From Pomphorhynchus laevis (taxonomy: Eukaryota > Acanthocephala > Palaeacanthocephala > Echinorhynchida > Pomphorhynchidae), in the NCBI GenBank assembly GCA_012934845.2, contig WNNJ02003772.1:1-64000 (forward strand): a DNA stretch of 64,000 bases. Reading direction: 5' to 3'. Every line of letters begins with the position of its first letter. The first letter of the stretch is position 1. Below, one piece after another: positions 23,001-33,020 of this stretch. The position numbers were made by a program, and so were the translations under genes. A model generated the notes under the pieces. The model ran no database searches. It saw only the letters and a program-made list of their open reading frames with translations, and was not told where the DNA came from.

Positions 23001-26000
23001 CAGAAAGCCTTATTCTTAGCAAAACCAATATTAATGATAAAGAAGGTGTATATCTAGATATGAACATTAAATTAATATCAATTAAAACTACTATTAATTT
23101 ATATCGTAAAGATGACATATTTAAATTTACAAGAAACATATTTTTGCATGAGCATTCATGCATACCATATAATATAAAATATAATACATTAAATAATGAA
23201 ATTTTAAGAATTGCAACAATATGTAATGATATTGGCTTTCTTCAAAATCATTTAAATAATTTAATAGATACATATTTTAAACTCGGTTACTATATATTCA
23301 AACAGAAAATAGTAAAATGTATAAAATATATTAAAATATTTTATAAATATTTAATATTTAATATACAAATATTTTTCTTGATATTTTAACTATCAAGGAA
23401 AATTTATGGATGGATAATATGAATATACTTTGTATCATAATTATATGCACTAGATAATCTAATTTCATCAAAGCAAAGACGATATTGAAACCTGATAACA
23501 GAACAATTTCTCCAGATGACCTCTATTCCTTATTTTGATACACCGTCTGTTATTTATTTGTCAATCCATAAGCATTAGCTTTTATTTTAAATCCTAACTT
23601 TATATAAATATAAAATAAAGTGAAAGTATATATTGTGAAAAAAAAAACAAAATATATATTTAGAAAAATACAGTGAAAAAATCTAAGAGTAAAAAATTCT
23701 GATTATTGATAACTAATTACATTTTATTGACAAAACCCAACAAGGCGAAAACTTAAAAAAAGAAATTTGCTGCAATTTATAGGTATTATTTTGCCTTAGC
23801 AAACGTAGACTCGTTTAGTTGAGATAAAATGTGAGATAAAGTGTGAGATAAAAAATGATCGAAATGCGTGATTGCGCTAAACAGACGAGACCCTTTATCT
23901 ATCAATGTAGATATTTGACAATCTAAATATTTACTCTTTTATAATCGAACGGAGAGAAATCACAAAATATAAGAGTAGCATTTAGACAGCAATCGATTTC
24001 ATTTTAACTTTCTTAGGAAAAGGAACAAATATTATCTTACCCCTGCGTAATATAGTCTTCTAGCTTGTCGTAAAGTGTGTAGAATTGCAAGACGTTGTCA
24101 GATATTACCAAGGCCTTTTCAATGTCTAAATCCAAACACTCATATTAACATATGTCTAAATCCAAACACTCATATTATTCGAAAGTTCTGTTCTTAATAA
24201 TGTACTAACAAACACTTAAATAATATTATGCAAAATTAACTAAGGTTCAAACTCCGCCATGTAATATCAAAGTAAAAGATGTAAAACATATTATTAGGGG
24301 CTTTGGTGTGCCACAAGCTTCCAAAAGGCGTTATCAGAGGCCTTAGAATCGTATTCATTATTTCAAAATTCTGACTATGCACAAATCAGGAGAATATCAA
24401 AAATAGTATAGTGCTTAAATTATTGGCTCCTCCATAAACGAATATTATAAAATTTGGGTTGGCAAATTTTTTTAATATTGGTTCGCATTTTTTAAAAATA
24501 TTGCGAATTCTAGATTTTCATATAAAACTATATGTGGTTTATACACTTGATTTGAAGTCATTCTTTACTAATGCCTTAGTAAATAATGTTGTTGACTTCA
24601 CGTTATCCAAACTTGGTAAACCTTGGATGAATACGGACCAAATCTTATAACATAGTAGGTTATTTAAGTTATCAGCATGTAGTACCAAGGTTTCATTTAA
24701 TGGAATGATATGGTGCGGCGATGAGCTCACCAATCGGTTCTGCGTTAGCGGACTAGTATACGCAAAAGGTCGATGAAGAATCTAACAGTGTTTGTATTAT
24801 TCCACCGATCGCTTACTATCTTACTACATAGATAATATTTCCATTATTTGCCCTGGCGGTTGTGATAAAGAAGAGTTTATCATAACTTTTAATTTATTGA
24901 ATGACCACATAGAGATAGTACAGGCTTAATAAAGTGGCTATTGTGGATATAAATCCATCAACAATTCCAATAAATTACAAATTTACAGTTTAACAGCAAA
25001 GAACGAAAGTATGATCAATGTCAGAACGTTGATGTTGATGTGTGGGAGAGCTTGGCATAGTTTGAAAGAGTGAATAATTAAAATCAATTATTAAAGGACA
25101 AAAAGCAAGGAAATTGTGTTTTAAAGATGGGAAGGAGGCTGTTGAGCGAATGGCGGAAGGCAGTTTATTCCAGCGAAGAGCAGAAATAAAAAAGAAACGG
25201 CAGTCATAGTTTGAAGAAAATAACAGAGCATGAAGAATAGAGTAACATGAACGAAGATTTAAGGAGAAGATACCGGGTTCAGTAAGTGTAGGAAGATGCA
25301 AATAAGAAGGCGAGAATTAGGAAGAGTCTAAACGTGATACAAAGGATACGGAATATAATACTGTTTTTCATAGTTAGCCAGTTGAGTTTAGCGAGGCAAG
25401 AGGAAATGTGATCAAAACAGTGGAGGCGAAAAAGGATAGGATTGACATAATTTACAAGGCGCTGGAGAGGAGGACACGAAGATATAAAGTAGAAAGCAAA
25501 AAAGGCGAAGGCAACAAACAATCTTAGGAAACAATAGACTTGAGATAAGAGTGAAAACACTTAAAATGAAGCGAGCTTCTGATGCGTCGAAGTAGGAGAT
25601 TGTGAGATCGGATTTTGTCGCAAATGAAGATATCAAGATAAAGACAGTAAACTCGTAAAAAGTGAGATGATCAACAATAAAAAGAATGGTCGAATTTAGA
25701 AATATGGAGAAAAGAGCGACAAAGATTAAAGGGATAACCCATAAGATGTTATACTTGGACTGGTTAAGAGACAAACGAAGCGAGGAAAGATGCTTGGAGA
25801 TGGAGAGAAGACAAATCGTAGAAGAGGTGGCAAGATCATCGATAAGATGAGTTTGATAATGAGAGTAAAATGGAATATCATCAGCATATTGCATGAAGTA
25901 GAAGTTATGATCGTATGTAATGCTGGAGATATTGCCAAGGAGAAGAAATAAAAAATTGGTCCGAGAACATAACCTCGAAGAACACCACATGAGAGAGGAA

Positions 26001-29000
26001 TGAGTAGAGAAATACGAATTGGAATGGACACGGAAAGATCGTTTAGAGAGATGAGTAGAGCCATAATACATTAGCAGAATAAAAGCCATAGTTGTGGCGA
26101 AGGAGATGAAGGAGAATGGAATGGTCAACAATGTCAAACGCAGAAGAAAAGTCGAGGGAAAATACGACACTGCAGAGTTTCTTATCACGAGCAAGAAGTA
26201 AGCCAGAGAAAACTGTGTTGCAAGCTAACTTAGTAGAATGGTGAGTTCGGAAAGCAGATTGAAAAGGAGGATAGAGTTTGGACGAATAGAGATAGATGTT
26301 AACCTGGTTCAACACAAAACGTTTAAGAAAATTATAGACAGTTAGAAGGTTAGAGATAGGGCGATATGAGGAAGGCATCAAGGGATCAATGGAGGCATCT
26401 TCAGTGGTGGTCAACCTATGCAGATTTTCAAGCATGAGGAAAACATTGAGGTTAGGAGAGGAGCAAGTTGAATGACCAAAGATTTTATTATATAAATAGG
26501 AAGAGGGTCAGCAGGAAATGTTTTGTTAGGTAAAGATTATAGTAGACGAGAAACCCCGTAGACAGATAAACGAAGATGGCAGAGTTCAGACTGACGGAGA
26601 TCCCGCAAAGAAGACAAGATAAGATAAAAATGGAGGCCTATGATAGTTTATCTTCAATCGAGCTTTTATTGAACGTTTAGAAAATTGATACAGAATCGAG
26701 AAAGCTAACAAAGTTAGAACTCGACAGTAGTGTTGAGAGTATTCAATTTATATTTTGAATTAGAGGAAGATAGAAAATTTCTATCATACTTGTTCTATCA
26801 AACTTGTTCTACGCATAAAGTCATAGTTAAATCATGGTGCATAGTACGTTCAACGGGGAGTAATGAGTTGGCATTGAAGAATATTGTCAAATATACAAGA
26901 TAGTTTAGAATCAAAGAGATTAGACAGATAGTCCGAACGGAGGAGAGTGAAAGACGAAGACATGGGAAGAAAGACGATTATAAAATAACGAAAAAGAGGA
27001 AGATCGAAACGTTCTCACTGTCGACGGATAATAGGTTTCAAGAGAAAAAAGAGCGTGGAATAGGAATATATGATGACAAGAAAATGGTTGGATAGGTCGA
27101 GATCCAAATTTTAGCGAGCAGCGGAGAAATATAGGCTACTAGGAACAGCAATTAAATTAGGAACACAAACAAGGGGTAAGAGTGGGTAGCGATGACATTA
27201 CAGAATAGTTACAATCGTGAAAAGTGGTGATAAGTGTCTGGGTATCAAAAAGCCAAGGACAATCAAACAAATGTTAATATCACCCAGCACAACAGGAGTT
27301 GAGGAAAGCGAGATATGTGAGAATATATCAGATAGCTCAACAAAGAAAATATTAGATGAATAAGTAGAGCCAGGACTAAACTGTAAGAGCCAGGACTATG
27401 CATAAGATACATATTCAGCGAGGATACGTCTACCGAAAGATCGAAAGAATAAGTTCAGTGGTACTGATTACCTGATCAACTGATAAATTTATTCCGTTCT
27501 TTGATTGTGAAATGCTGATTATTGATGTCTCTTTATAGTTTACATAAAGACAACTTAAACTTATTTGTATTAACCGTGAGATAGCAGCCATACAATATCT
27601 ACAAAACTTTGTGTGTTTTGACGCTATTACTTAAGAGCATTTCTGATTTGTAGCAATAAAGGTTATCTTTAGAATGAATTAAGTAAGCTCATCAATGTAT
27701 ATATTTATCTTGCTTAGCCTGCTCAAATCCTGAACGAAATTATAAATAAGACGGAAAACGCTTTAAGACCTCTACGTCATCTAGCTTTATTATTCATCGG
27801 ATGTTGCAAGTTAAAATTGGATTAAATGTGCCAACGGGTAGCAAAGTATAATTGTCAAGACGATTATGCAACAATGAAATCAAGATCATTGTTTGAAATA
27901 ATGCAGCTTGTCTATAAAATTTGCAGCGTTGAGTGTCACAGTACCTACATTGGGCAAAAGATACGCACTCCGAAGAGACGAATAAGTGTGCACCAAAAGC
28001 GCTAATATCATAAAGGAAATCGAAATTAGCCAAACACAGCATAAAAACAAAATATGAAATTATAATTGTTATCTTATAATTATAATTTATTAATATAACG
28101 TCACCAGTAGTTTTCAATTCATATAACCACTATATGTGGAGTGACGAATCTTAGAATCGGCGATAGAGCTTTGATCGTGCTTTGTAGCCAGAGAGCTTTC
28201 GCTAGTGCATTGTGCTTCAGCTGTATTCAAGCGCGTTTCCTGTTCAGCAACCTTAGTAAGCTGATGAAGGAAGGAACGATCGAACACGTGCTGTCTTGTG
28301 AAACCACTGCTTACGTAAACCATACCACATGTAAGGGTGGTCACCAGTGGAGGAGCGTGCGCTTAGTAAATTCCTTTCGGAGGTTTACTAATGATCAAGT
28401 ACTGTCGAAGTTGTGTAGCTACAAGAGCACACTGATGAGACCGTCCTGTAGTGACGAGTAGAATAATGTCGAAACGCCCCATTAGGAAAGGGCTAGACGT
28501 CTGTGTTAGGCGTATTCCGAATTAAGCTTCCCGACGAAGGTTGTAAAAAGCATGCAGGTTTATACTTTCCTGTTCGTGTTAATTAAAAAAGTTGTATTGA
28601 AAGTCTTTCTTATTAATACATTGTCACCAGTAGTTTTCAAAATATGATATTGATTTTGAAAATGCGTCCATTCATTGCTACTCATTTGATATTGATCTTA
28701 GATTAGTGTTGGAAGGTGTACTGATGAAAATTTTGCAGCCAAATTTGAATGTACATAACGATTTTATTTCACATATTTTCTAATTTTTGTGGTTTCGTTG
28801 TTTCAGATTCTTCTTGACAATGTTATCGGTTAGAAAACGAAATATTATAGAAATGTTTAATTTTTATATTATGGCAATGACATTTAAATATGGTGTAATA
28901 CAAAGTTTTTAATATTTTTAAAGCTTTGAAATTTTTTTATATAAAATATTAAAAAAATATTAAACAAAAATATTAAATATTAAAATATTTACATCTAAAT

Positions 29001-29506
29001 ATTTTACATTTACACACTCTAATTTTATGAAATTATTTGTTATTCTTGAAGCTGACATTAAACCAATTATCGGCATATTTATTTGTGCTTGATTATTCAT
29101 GGTGTTTAAGATATCACACATATAGACGGTTAAACGCAAAAAGTTTGTATCTTTCATCTTGTATTCTACTAAATATTATAAAAACTGAAATTTGATTAAT
29201 AAGCGATAGCGTCAAAATAAAGAACAAAAGACTTTACAAACATATTAGCTATTTAAATTTATCAATAAGACAGAACATCGAAATATCTATAGGAGATAGT
29301 GAGTTGTTTAAAATTCAGTCTTAAATCTGATTGTACTTACTAGTTAAAAGAGTTCGCATTCTATTAGTGCTAATGTACACCGGCATAACAGTGTCTTCGA
29401 GAGACTGAAGACGACGATCAAATACATCCAAACTGCCGCAAACATTGTCAGTTAAAGAATTGAACTGGTATATCAATCCCGAAAGGAACTTGACTTTTGA
29501 TTCGTT
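16935..29506 (-). CDS. EXOC7: EXO70, exocyst complex component 7 (partial, four exons)
   Basis: EXO70 is the exocyst subunit that binds PI(4,5)P2 at the plasma membrane and helps tether secretory vesicles. Four minus-strand exons join in phase: 29341-29506, 24041-24125, 19879-19993 and 16935-17091. The joined reading follows the family N-terminal region: FDRRLQSLEDTVMPVY matches the vertebrate SRLxKLExxxxPV stretch; NIEKALVISDNVLQFY matches NIDTTLSCLDHVISYY; ITQG then PTFDIDKYL matches REGPTGRLEEYL; MEFFKKIAG matches the VEYF segment; and SGQKKLMTE with VRRHSQP matches the RGKEAL...MTRHSK segment. All introns have GT and AG ends. Introns are 5.2, 4.0 and 2.8 kb and carry PLE, L2-like and other debris. 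First and C-terminal exons were not found, so the gene may run off the window or lie in unread sequence. The reading frame is clean, so the gene looks alive. Confidence 0.88.
17092..18689. other. EXO70 intron c-d and flanking AT-rich sequence
   Basis: Intron between 19879 and 17091, first part. Extremely AT-rich around 18270-18400 with self-complementary TATAATATTA-type runs. No element or gene recognised. Confidence 0.4.
18690..18860 (-). mobile_element. Naiad internal fragment (fossil)
   Basis: Bases 18705-18805 resemble 6040-6130 of the full Naiad, sharing TTATTTTAGGA and TTTACTTAAATCTGA at the same spacing. That places it between endonuclease and CxC linker, minus orientation. Short and decayed; lies in an EXO70 intron. 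Confidence 0.45.
18861..19878. other. EXO70 intron c-d, remainder
   Basis: AT-rich intron sequence adjoining exon c. Contains AGAAGAAGAAGAAAAAAAC-type low complexity near 19520 and no gene. Confidence 0.4.
19879..19993 (-). CDS. EXOC7: EXO70 exon c
   Basis: 115 bases. Acceptor is AATTTAG before CCCGACTT; donor is GTAAGTGA. Encodes PTFDIDKYLRSIESLQDAME, FFKKIAGQNIHRSEFDKV. The first base completes the glycine codon of exon b; the exon ends in phase 0, which fits the start of exon d. Confidence 0.9.
20285..20620 (-). mobile_element. Naiad 3' fragment, minus orientation (fossil)
   Basis: Begins (plus strand) with CAGCTAACTGAGTCTACG, the reverse complement of the Naiad 3' terminus, then the AT-rich tail. 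At 20500-20570 it reaches thumb-coding sequence corresponding to 4950-5000 of the full copy (IFVHEH versus IFLHEH). It is degraded and 5'-truncated. It faces the fragment at 20940 head to head. Confidence 0.65.
20940..21175 (+). mobile_element. Naiad 3' tail, plus orientation (fossil)
   Basis: Tail only: TTATTCTGATACAACGTCTG at 20959 through ACGTAGACTCAGTTAACTC at about 21170. The 5' part of the tail and all coding sequence are missing. With 20285-20620 it forms an inverted pair whose outer ends are both Naiad 3' termini. Confidence 0.75.
21176..22224. other. Stretch without a recognised gene in EXO70 intron b-c
   Basis: A 105-codon plus frame at 21499-21816 is rich in Phe, Ile and Tyr and looks like translated AT-rich DNA. 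No domain, splice-bounded exon or repeat family could be supported. Confidence 0.35.
22225..23830 (+). mobile_element. Naiad copy 2, 5'-truncated
   Basis: Starts inside the reverse transcriptase (NNVVFICKK near 22240), passes NPKLQKNPLKRRF, motif A as DFSTLYTNLDL near 22570, motif B as GVPMGGNSSPIIADLF near 22808, and catalytic RYIDDICVF near 22940. The thumb IFLHEHSCIPYN follows, then the 3' tail to about 23830. No endonuclease is present. Palm and thumb residues are almost the same as in the copy at 4374-7275. It is broken but retains one 191-codon stretch. It lies in an EXO70 intron, plus strand, antisense to the gene. Confidence 0.85.
24041..24125 (-). CDS. EXOC7: EXO70 exon b
   Basis: 85 bases, encoding NIEKALVISDNVLQFYTLYD and KLEDYITQG across the junctions. 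Acceptor is GGATTTAG before ACATTGAAAAGG; donor is GTAAGAT after CAGGG. The acceptor lies in a 30-base tandem duplication (24122-24181), so an identical AG site sits 30 bases further upstream in the transcript. Confidence 0.85.
24122..24181. repeat. 30-bp tandem duplication over the EXO70 exon b splice acceptor
   Basis: ATGTCTAAATCCAAACACTC begins at 24122 and again at 24152, period 30. The duplicated unit contains the pyrimidine-poor acceptor GGATTTAG. Use of the upstream copy would bring a TAA codon in frame. Confidence 0.85.
24430..24989 (+). mobile_element. Canonical Penelope-like element, reverse transcriptase part (fossil)
   Basis: Motif A appears as LDLKSFFTNALV near 24550. Motif B appears as MSSPIGSALAD near 24722. 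The catalytic region is YYIDNISIICPGGCDKEEF near 24825, followed by FNLLNDHIEI. These are in correct order and spacing for a PLE reverse transcriptase. The reading breaks off at about 24990 where an L2-like LINE sits, and resumes at 27460. Decayed. Confidence 0.75.
24990..27440 (-). mobile_element. L2-like LINE inserted in a PLE
   Basis: Minus strand. Reverse transcriptase fingers SSYRPISNLLTV and PPFQSAFRTHHSTKLACN at 26200-26380, motif A VVFSLDFSSAFDIVDHSILL at 26100-26160, catalytic QYADDIPFYSHY near 25880, and the C-terminal tail with LRWNKLPSAIRSTASF near 25150. Endonuclease remains can be traced to about 27400. Wording matches the L2/CR1 group of the Jockey superfamily. Many frameshifts and stops; the longest frame left is 260 codons (25412-26194). 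Insertion splits the plus-strand PLE at 24430-28640. Confidence 0.8.
27460..28086 (+). mobile_element. Canonical Penelope-like element, thumb and GIY-YIG endonuclease (fossil)
   Basis: Continues the PLE at 24430. FIPFFDCEML near 27495 matches the IPFLDV motif. AFLICSNKGYL and then NELSKLINVYI near 27640-27700 match the thumb. The endonuclease at 27912-28000 reads VYKICSVECHSTYIGQKIR then RRISVHQKR, a clear GIY-YIG core. Broken, several interruptions. Confidence 0.75.
28087..28640 (+). repeat. 523-bp segment between 31-bp direct repeats, carrying a hammerhead
   Basis: Direct repeats at 28087-28117 and 28610-28640 share GTCACCAGTAGTTTTCAA and the preceding TTATTAATA. Between them lies a less AT-rich block with no solid gene (the 106-codon frame at 28141-28461 overlaps a ribozyme candidate). 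It directly follows the PLE endonuclease, as a PLE terminal repeat would. It could instead be an independent small ribozyme-bearing insertion with long target duplications. Confidence 0.6.
28425..28508 (+). ncRNA. Hammerhead ribozyme candidate
   Basis: All conserved parts are in the right order. Stem I pairs 28426-28431 (AGCACA) with 28502-28507 (TGTGTT). CUGAUGA is at 28432-28438. Stem II opens GAC (28439-28441) with GTC (28468-28470) and has an inner CGTC/GACG helix. GAAA is at 28471-28474. Stem III closes A-U, C-G, G-C with inner GCCC/GGGC pairs. The cleavage triplet GUC is at 28499-28501. Hammerheads are known in terminal repeats of canonical PLEs, and this lies just past a PLE endonuclease. 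Stem II has a large bulge, so activity is uncertain. Confidence 0.65.
28641..29340. other. EXO70 intron a-b, AT-rich part
   Basis: AT-rich intron sequence upstream (in transcript terms, downstream) of exon a. A 65-codon minus frame at 28960-29157 is probably chance. No element recognised. Confidence 0.4.
29341..29506 (-). CDS. EXOC7: EXO70 exon a (most upstream identified)
   Basis: 166 bases, phase 0 at the start, one base carried over at the end. Acceptor is CATTTCAG before AACGAATC; donor is GTAAGTAC. Encodes 55 residues including SLTDNVCGSLDVFDRRLQSL and EDTVMPVY, the coiled-coil heptads near the EXO70 N-terminus. At least one exon with the start codon must lie at higher coordinates. Confidence 0.85.
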
Positions 29507-29643
29507 CTGAAATGACTTTTTTCATAAATAAAAAACCAAACAAATGGTTAACAAAATATCTATTGCGAATAATAATTTAAATTTGAATAAAATTTCCTTC
29601 CACGCATTCGTAGATAACAAAGCTTACAGACATTACATTTTAC

Positions 29644-29760
29644 TTTTGCAAATATAATTCTTAAATCATTCTCCCTTCTTTCAAAATATTCAGCCCAATT
29701 TTCTTTGACCTCAAGTTTAAATAAATCGTTTTCTTTATATTTCCAAAATACTCTTAAACT
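29644..29760 (-). CDS. Candidate upstream EXO70 exon
   Basis: An open minus-strand stretch reading KENWAEYFERRENDLRIIFA, with charged, helix-prone composition. A GTAAAATG donor at 29643 would leave phase 0 and splice cleanly to exon a. There is no ATG in the open part, and similarity to EXO70 N-termini is only in general character, so it could be chance. Confidence 0.25.
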
Positions 29761-29959
29761 TTAGTTGTGAGCTTACAGCATTAAAACCTTACAAAGCTAA
29801 AACCATTTACATGTTTACCGTTCATACCTAATTTTAGCTTAATTCCTGTGTTTTACAAGCGATTTTTCGTCATATGTCTGATTTATATTCATATCTAATT
29901 GATTTTATCTGCATTCATAACTTAAAAAATACTTTATCAACCAGTACTCGCCTCGACGA

Positions 29960-30550
29960 TCTATCTTTGTCTCTGGCCGTTGAGTTGAGGCTAGGTGTAC
30001 ACAGTAGTTAGCCTTGCGTGTGCGCATGTGGTGAAACTGTAATGAAAGAAAGCTCACAAGCACTGGATTGCCGGCGTTCCAAAGCTCGTTATCTACTTCA
30101 CTCGAAAACAAACCTGCTCCTTCGCATAACGCTCCAAGCCGCGGGATTTCTCTCAAGACTGGAGCCAACCGGCTTATCGCAAAACGACGGCAAGATACTG
30201 GACGGCGCTACGTTGTTACCCTGGGACGCCGGCCGTATCTTGGTATGGGATTTTAAATGCCCTAGTACCCTGGCAGGCAGATACCAGTCAGAAGCCGTAT
30301 CTTTTGCAAGGCCGTGGTCCAGCACGCCGAAGAGTGAAACGGGCCAAGTACAACGATCTTGACGAGGGTCAATACTCGTTCACGCCCTTTACTGTTGAAA
30401 CGCTCGGATCATTCGGTCCTGGCACAACGATGATCTCGTATGCGATCGGAACGAAACTTATTCGTTCAACCGGAGACGGCCGGGTCCTATCATGCTTGAC
30501 CCAACGAATAAGCGCGGTGATACAACGCGGAAACACCGCCTGATTATTGA
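29960..30550 (+). mobile_element. Orphan restriction-like endonuclease domain of a LINE
   Basis: Two overlapping plus frames (30018-30362 and 30304-30543, one frameshift near 30310) read through a family signature: CxC (CACGE), HxxxC-like ALDCRRSKAR, LHSKTN, then LEPTGLSQNDGKILDGATLL, PWDAGRILVWDFKCPSTLAG, and a conserved tail KRAKYNDLDEGQYSFTPFTV, ETLGSFGPG. These are features of the CCHC plus PD-(D/E)xK endonuclease that follows the reverse transcriptase in R2-superclade LINEs. No reverse transcriptase is adjacent, so this is a 5'-truncated copy. GC content is well above its surroundings. Confidence 0.6.
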
Positions 30551-30599
30551 ATCGAGCAAGAACCAATCTCCGGAACAACTTTTTTGCTAACGTTTTCAA

Positions 30600-31259
30600 C
30601 GTGGAATTTCGAATGTATTTAAAAATATTAAATATATTAAATGCTTTATCAGTTGTTAATAACAGCGTTTCTAATTCGGGTTTTATTTGCTCTGTAAGTG
30701 ATCAAAAAGCACACAAGTCAATGTAAATTGATTAGATTTATCAAATCTTAAGCATAGTTTTTCTGTTTCGGGTATTATTTGCTCTGTAAGTGATCGAAAA
30801 GCACACGGGTCAACTTCGATGTTGCAGCAACTTTAAAGTTGCTGCAACTAACACCTGATTCTTCCTTTTCAATTTTTTCTGCTTGTTTTTTATATTTGGT
30901 TTCCAGTCAAACAAGCAATCACTTACCAGCTTATATATAATAATAAATTTTAGATATTAAAACATATAATTATTATATAAAAAATAAAGAGTATTAATAT
31001 TTAACAAATATAAAAATAGATACTTTATTGTTAATTTCAGTTTAGTACAAAGTGATAGCTGAACTCCACATTAACAACTGATATTTCCGTTACTGTCATC
31101 GCTAACAAATTTTAAATAAAGATTAGGGTGCTAATATTGGTTGTTTGCAATATGACATAAATAATTGAAAATCAGCGTTTAAAACAAAAATTCAAAATGA
31201 ACGAACTGTGTAACATTGTCGGAGGTTAAAAAATAAGCAATTTTCAAGCAAAAATTTGA
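30600..31259. other. Stretch without a gene; short direct repeat
   Basis: Contains two copies of ATTTGCTCTGTAAGTGATC at about 30687 and 30779 with matching flanks (about 40 bases each, 92 bases apart). No gene recognised. Confidence 0.5.
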
Positions 31260-33020
31260 TCCGATCAGAGTGGCTTTCTTTCAGGCAGCTATACAACGCT
31301 TCCCCCGAATTGGTAATGAGAGTCTAACCAAATTTAATTCCTACCTCTCTTCGCAAGCTACCGCGATACTTTCGACAACATATAAAGGTCTTATCTACAG
31401 TACCACTCCAAGAAAAATCAAGACCCTTGCGTATATGATCCGTCGTTCCCAATCTCTCTGCTTCTGCCAGGCAAGCTCTCTCAAAAGAATATTGGAGCAC
31501 TAGATATAGGTTCCAACTGGGTAAGGATATAGCAAGCATTGCTTCCCTTAATCCGGTCCTCCTTTTGGAAGATATTCAAGAGAGAGAAGTTCGTTTGTTG
31601 GCAGGATAGGGCATTGGGTTGGATTGGTAATATTGGTCTTGATAAAGTTTTGGAGGAGTCACTATCCTCACATAATTATGGTGCCACTCAATCTCCTTAG
31701 CCAATCCCGCCTTAGGGAGAATTCAGAATTAGGTACTTATCTGTCACAGATATCCTTAACTCCTGGGGGCATCTTCCGGGCACCTCCAAATCCGTCGCTC
31801 CTCTCCCTTATCGTGTTTGTCAGCTTTTGACAGCCGATCAAAGAAGATAAGTGGCCGTAACAATGCTATAAGCCGCCCCATCTGATGTGGCCGGCATCAA
31901 CATTAGTAGACGTATATTTCTAACTAAAAAAATCCGGTCTCATGTCCTACAGACCTGCGGCTCATTTCGATTCAAAATTCCCTCGTATCGATCTACAAAA
32001 AAGCGCTTGCGCGTAGAATCCGCGATCATTTAAGTAGGCGAAATTTAATCCCACCAGGTTTCCATGGGTTCGTCAAAGGTCGCTCGGTTCATTCAGCTGT
32101 AGGTAAAGTGCATCAGTTCTGTCAGGATAATAGTCATCAACTAGCTGTGGCTGTTTTTCTTGATTTTTCTGCTGCATTTGACCGCATCTCCATTCCCTTT
32201 GTTATCTCTTCTCTAAGGTCCCTCGGGTTACCTGCGAGAATTGTTAACAGGGTGGATATACTGCTGTACACAAGCGATTCTATTATGAAGACAACCCTGA
32301 TGCGCGTCAGTTCTACCCTATTACGGGTGTGCCTCAAGGTTCTCCACTTTCTCTATCTTGAATCTTGCTGCCTCCATTAACCTATTCAAAATATTTAAAG
32401 GCGAACAACGTCTTGTGGTGAACGCTGATGACACCACAGCCCTGTTCATTGGAAACAGGTGTAAAGACGAAGTCTCTTACATCAGCCGTTTCTTTTAAGA
32501 TTAAAAGACCAGTTACCCATATCCAATCTTATTTTAAACTCCGCCAAATCGCAGGCGGTTGTCTTTCATGGCACCACTGCAACAAAGAAAAAACTTAAGA
32601 GATTAGCACTCTCCTCCATATTTGCCTCTGAACAACTTCCCACGTTCACAAAACGTGTTAAATACTTTGGGTTCACCGTTACGGTGAACTGGTCTGCGAA
32701 AGCTGACCTGGATAGACTTAGACGTATCCTGAAGAAAGCTAGGTTGGCCCTGAAACGGGCTCAGCATCTGTCATTTAAAGCGAAAACCTAGATGCGCCTT
32801 CGGGGTATCTGGGCTATCTCAGGATTAGTATTCTTTTCGAGAGGACGTCCCCCTGAGCAAAGGCTAAGGTTTCTCAAGCTCTTCGTCTCTCGATTACCCA
32901 GCATAGTCCGCCTCGATTGGACTCTGCGGGGAGGGGGGTAAAAGACCTTGGGTGGTTCAGTCGGAGGGCGGCGGGTTGGATTGGCTGTGAGGCTCAGATC
33001 CATCTGGATTTGAGGCCGTG
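31260..33020 (+). mobile_element. Unclassified LINE, reverse transcriptase remnant
   Basis: Fingers near 31990-32090 read YKKALARRIRDHL and GFHGFVKGRSVHSAV. Motif A is VAVFLDFSAAFDRISIPF near 32145. Motif B can be seen as TGVPQGSP near 32325. The catalytic motif is VNADDTTALF near 32420. A downstream VKYFGFTV and a basic RRILKKARLALKRAQ follow. Upstream, 31270-31600 encodes linker sequence (RSQSLCFCQASSLKRILEHY). Multiple frame changes; endonuclease missing. I do not assign a clade. Confidence 0.75.

Noticed and set aside
25412-26194. The 260-codon minus frame as an independent host membrane protein
   Set aside because: Its hydrophobic look comes from re-framed LINE sequence; reverse transcriptase motifs run through the same bases in neighbouring frames.
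30018-30599. Five overlapping frames on both strands as separate genes
   Set aside because: Only the plus frames at 30018 and 30304 carry the restriction-like endonuclease signature; the others are shadows favoured by higher GC.
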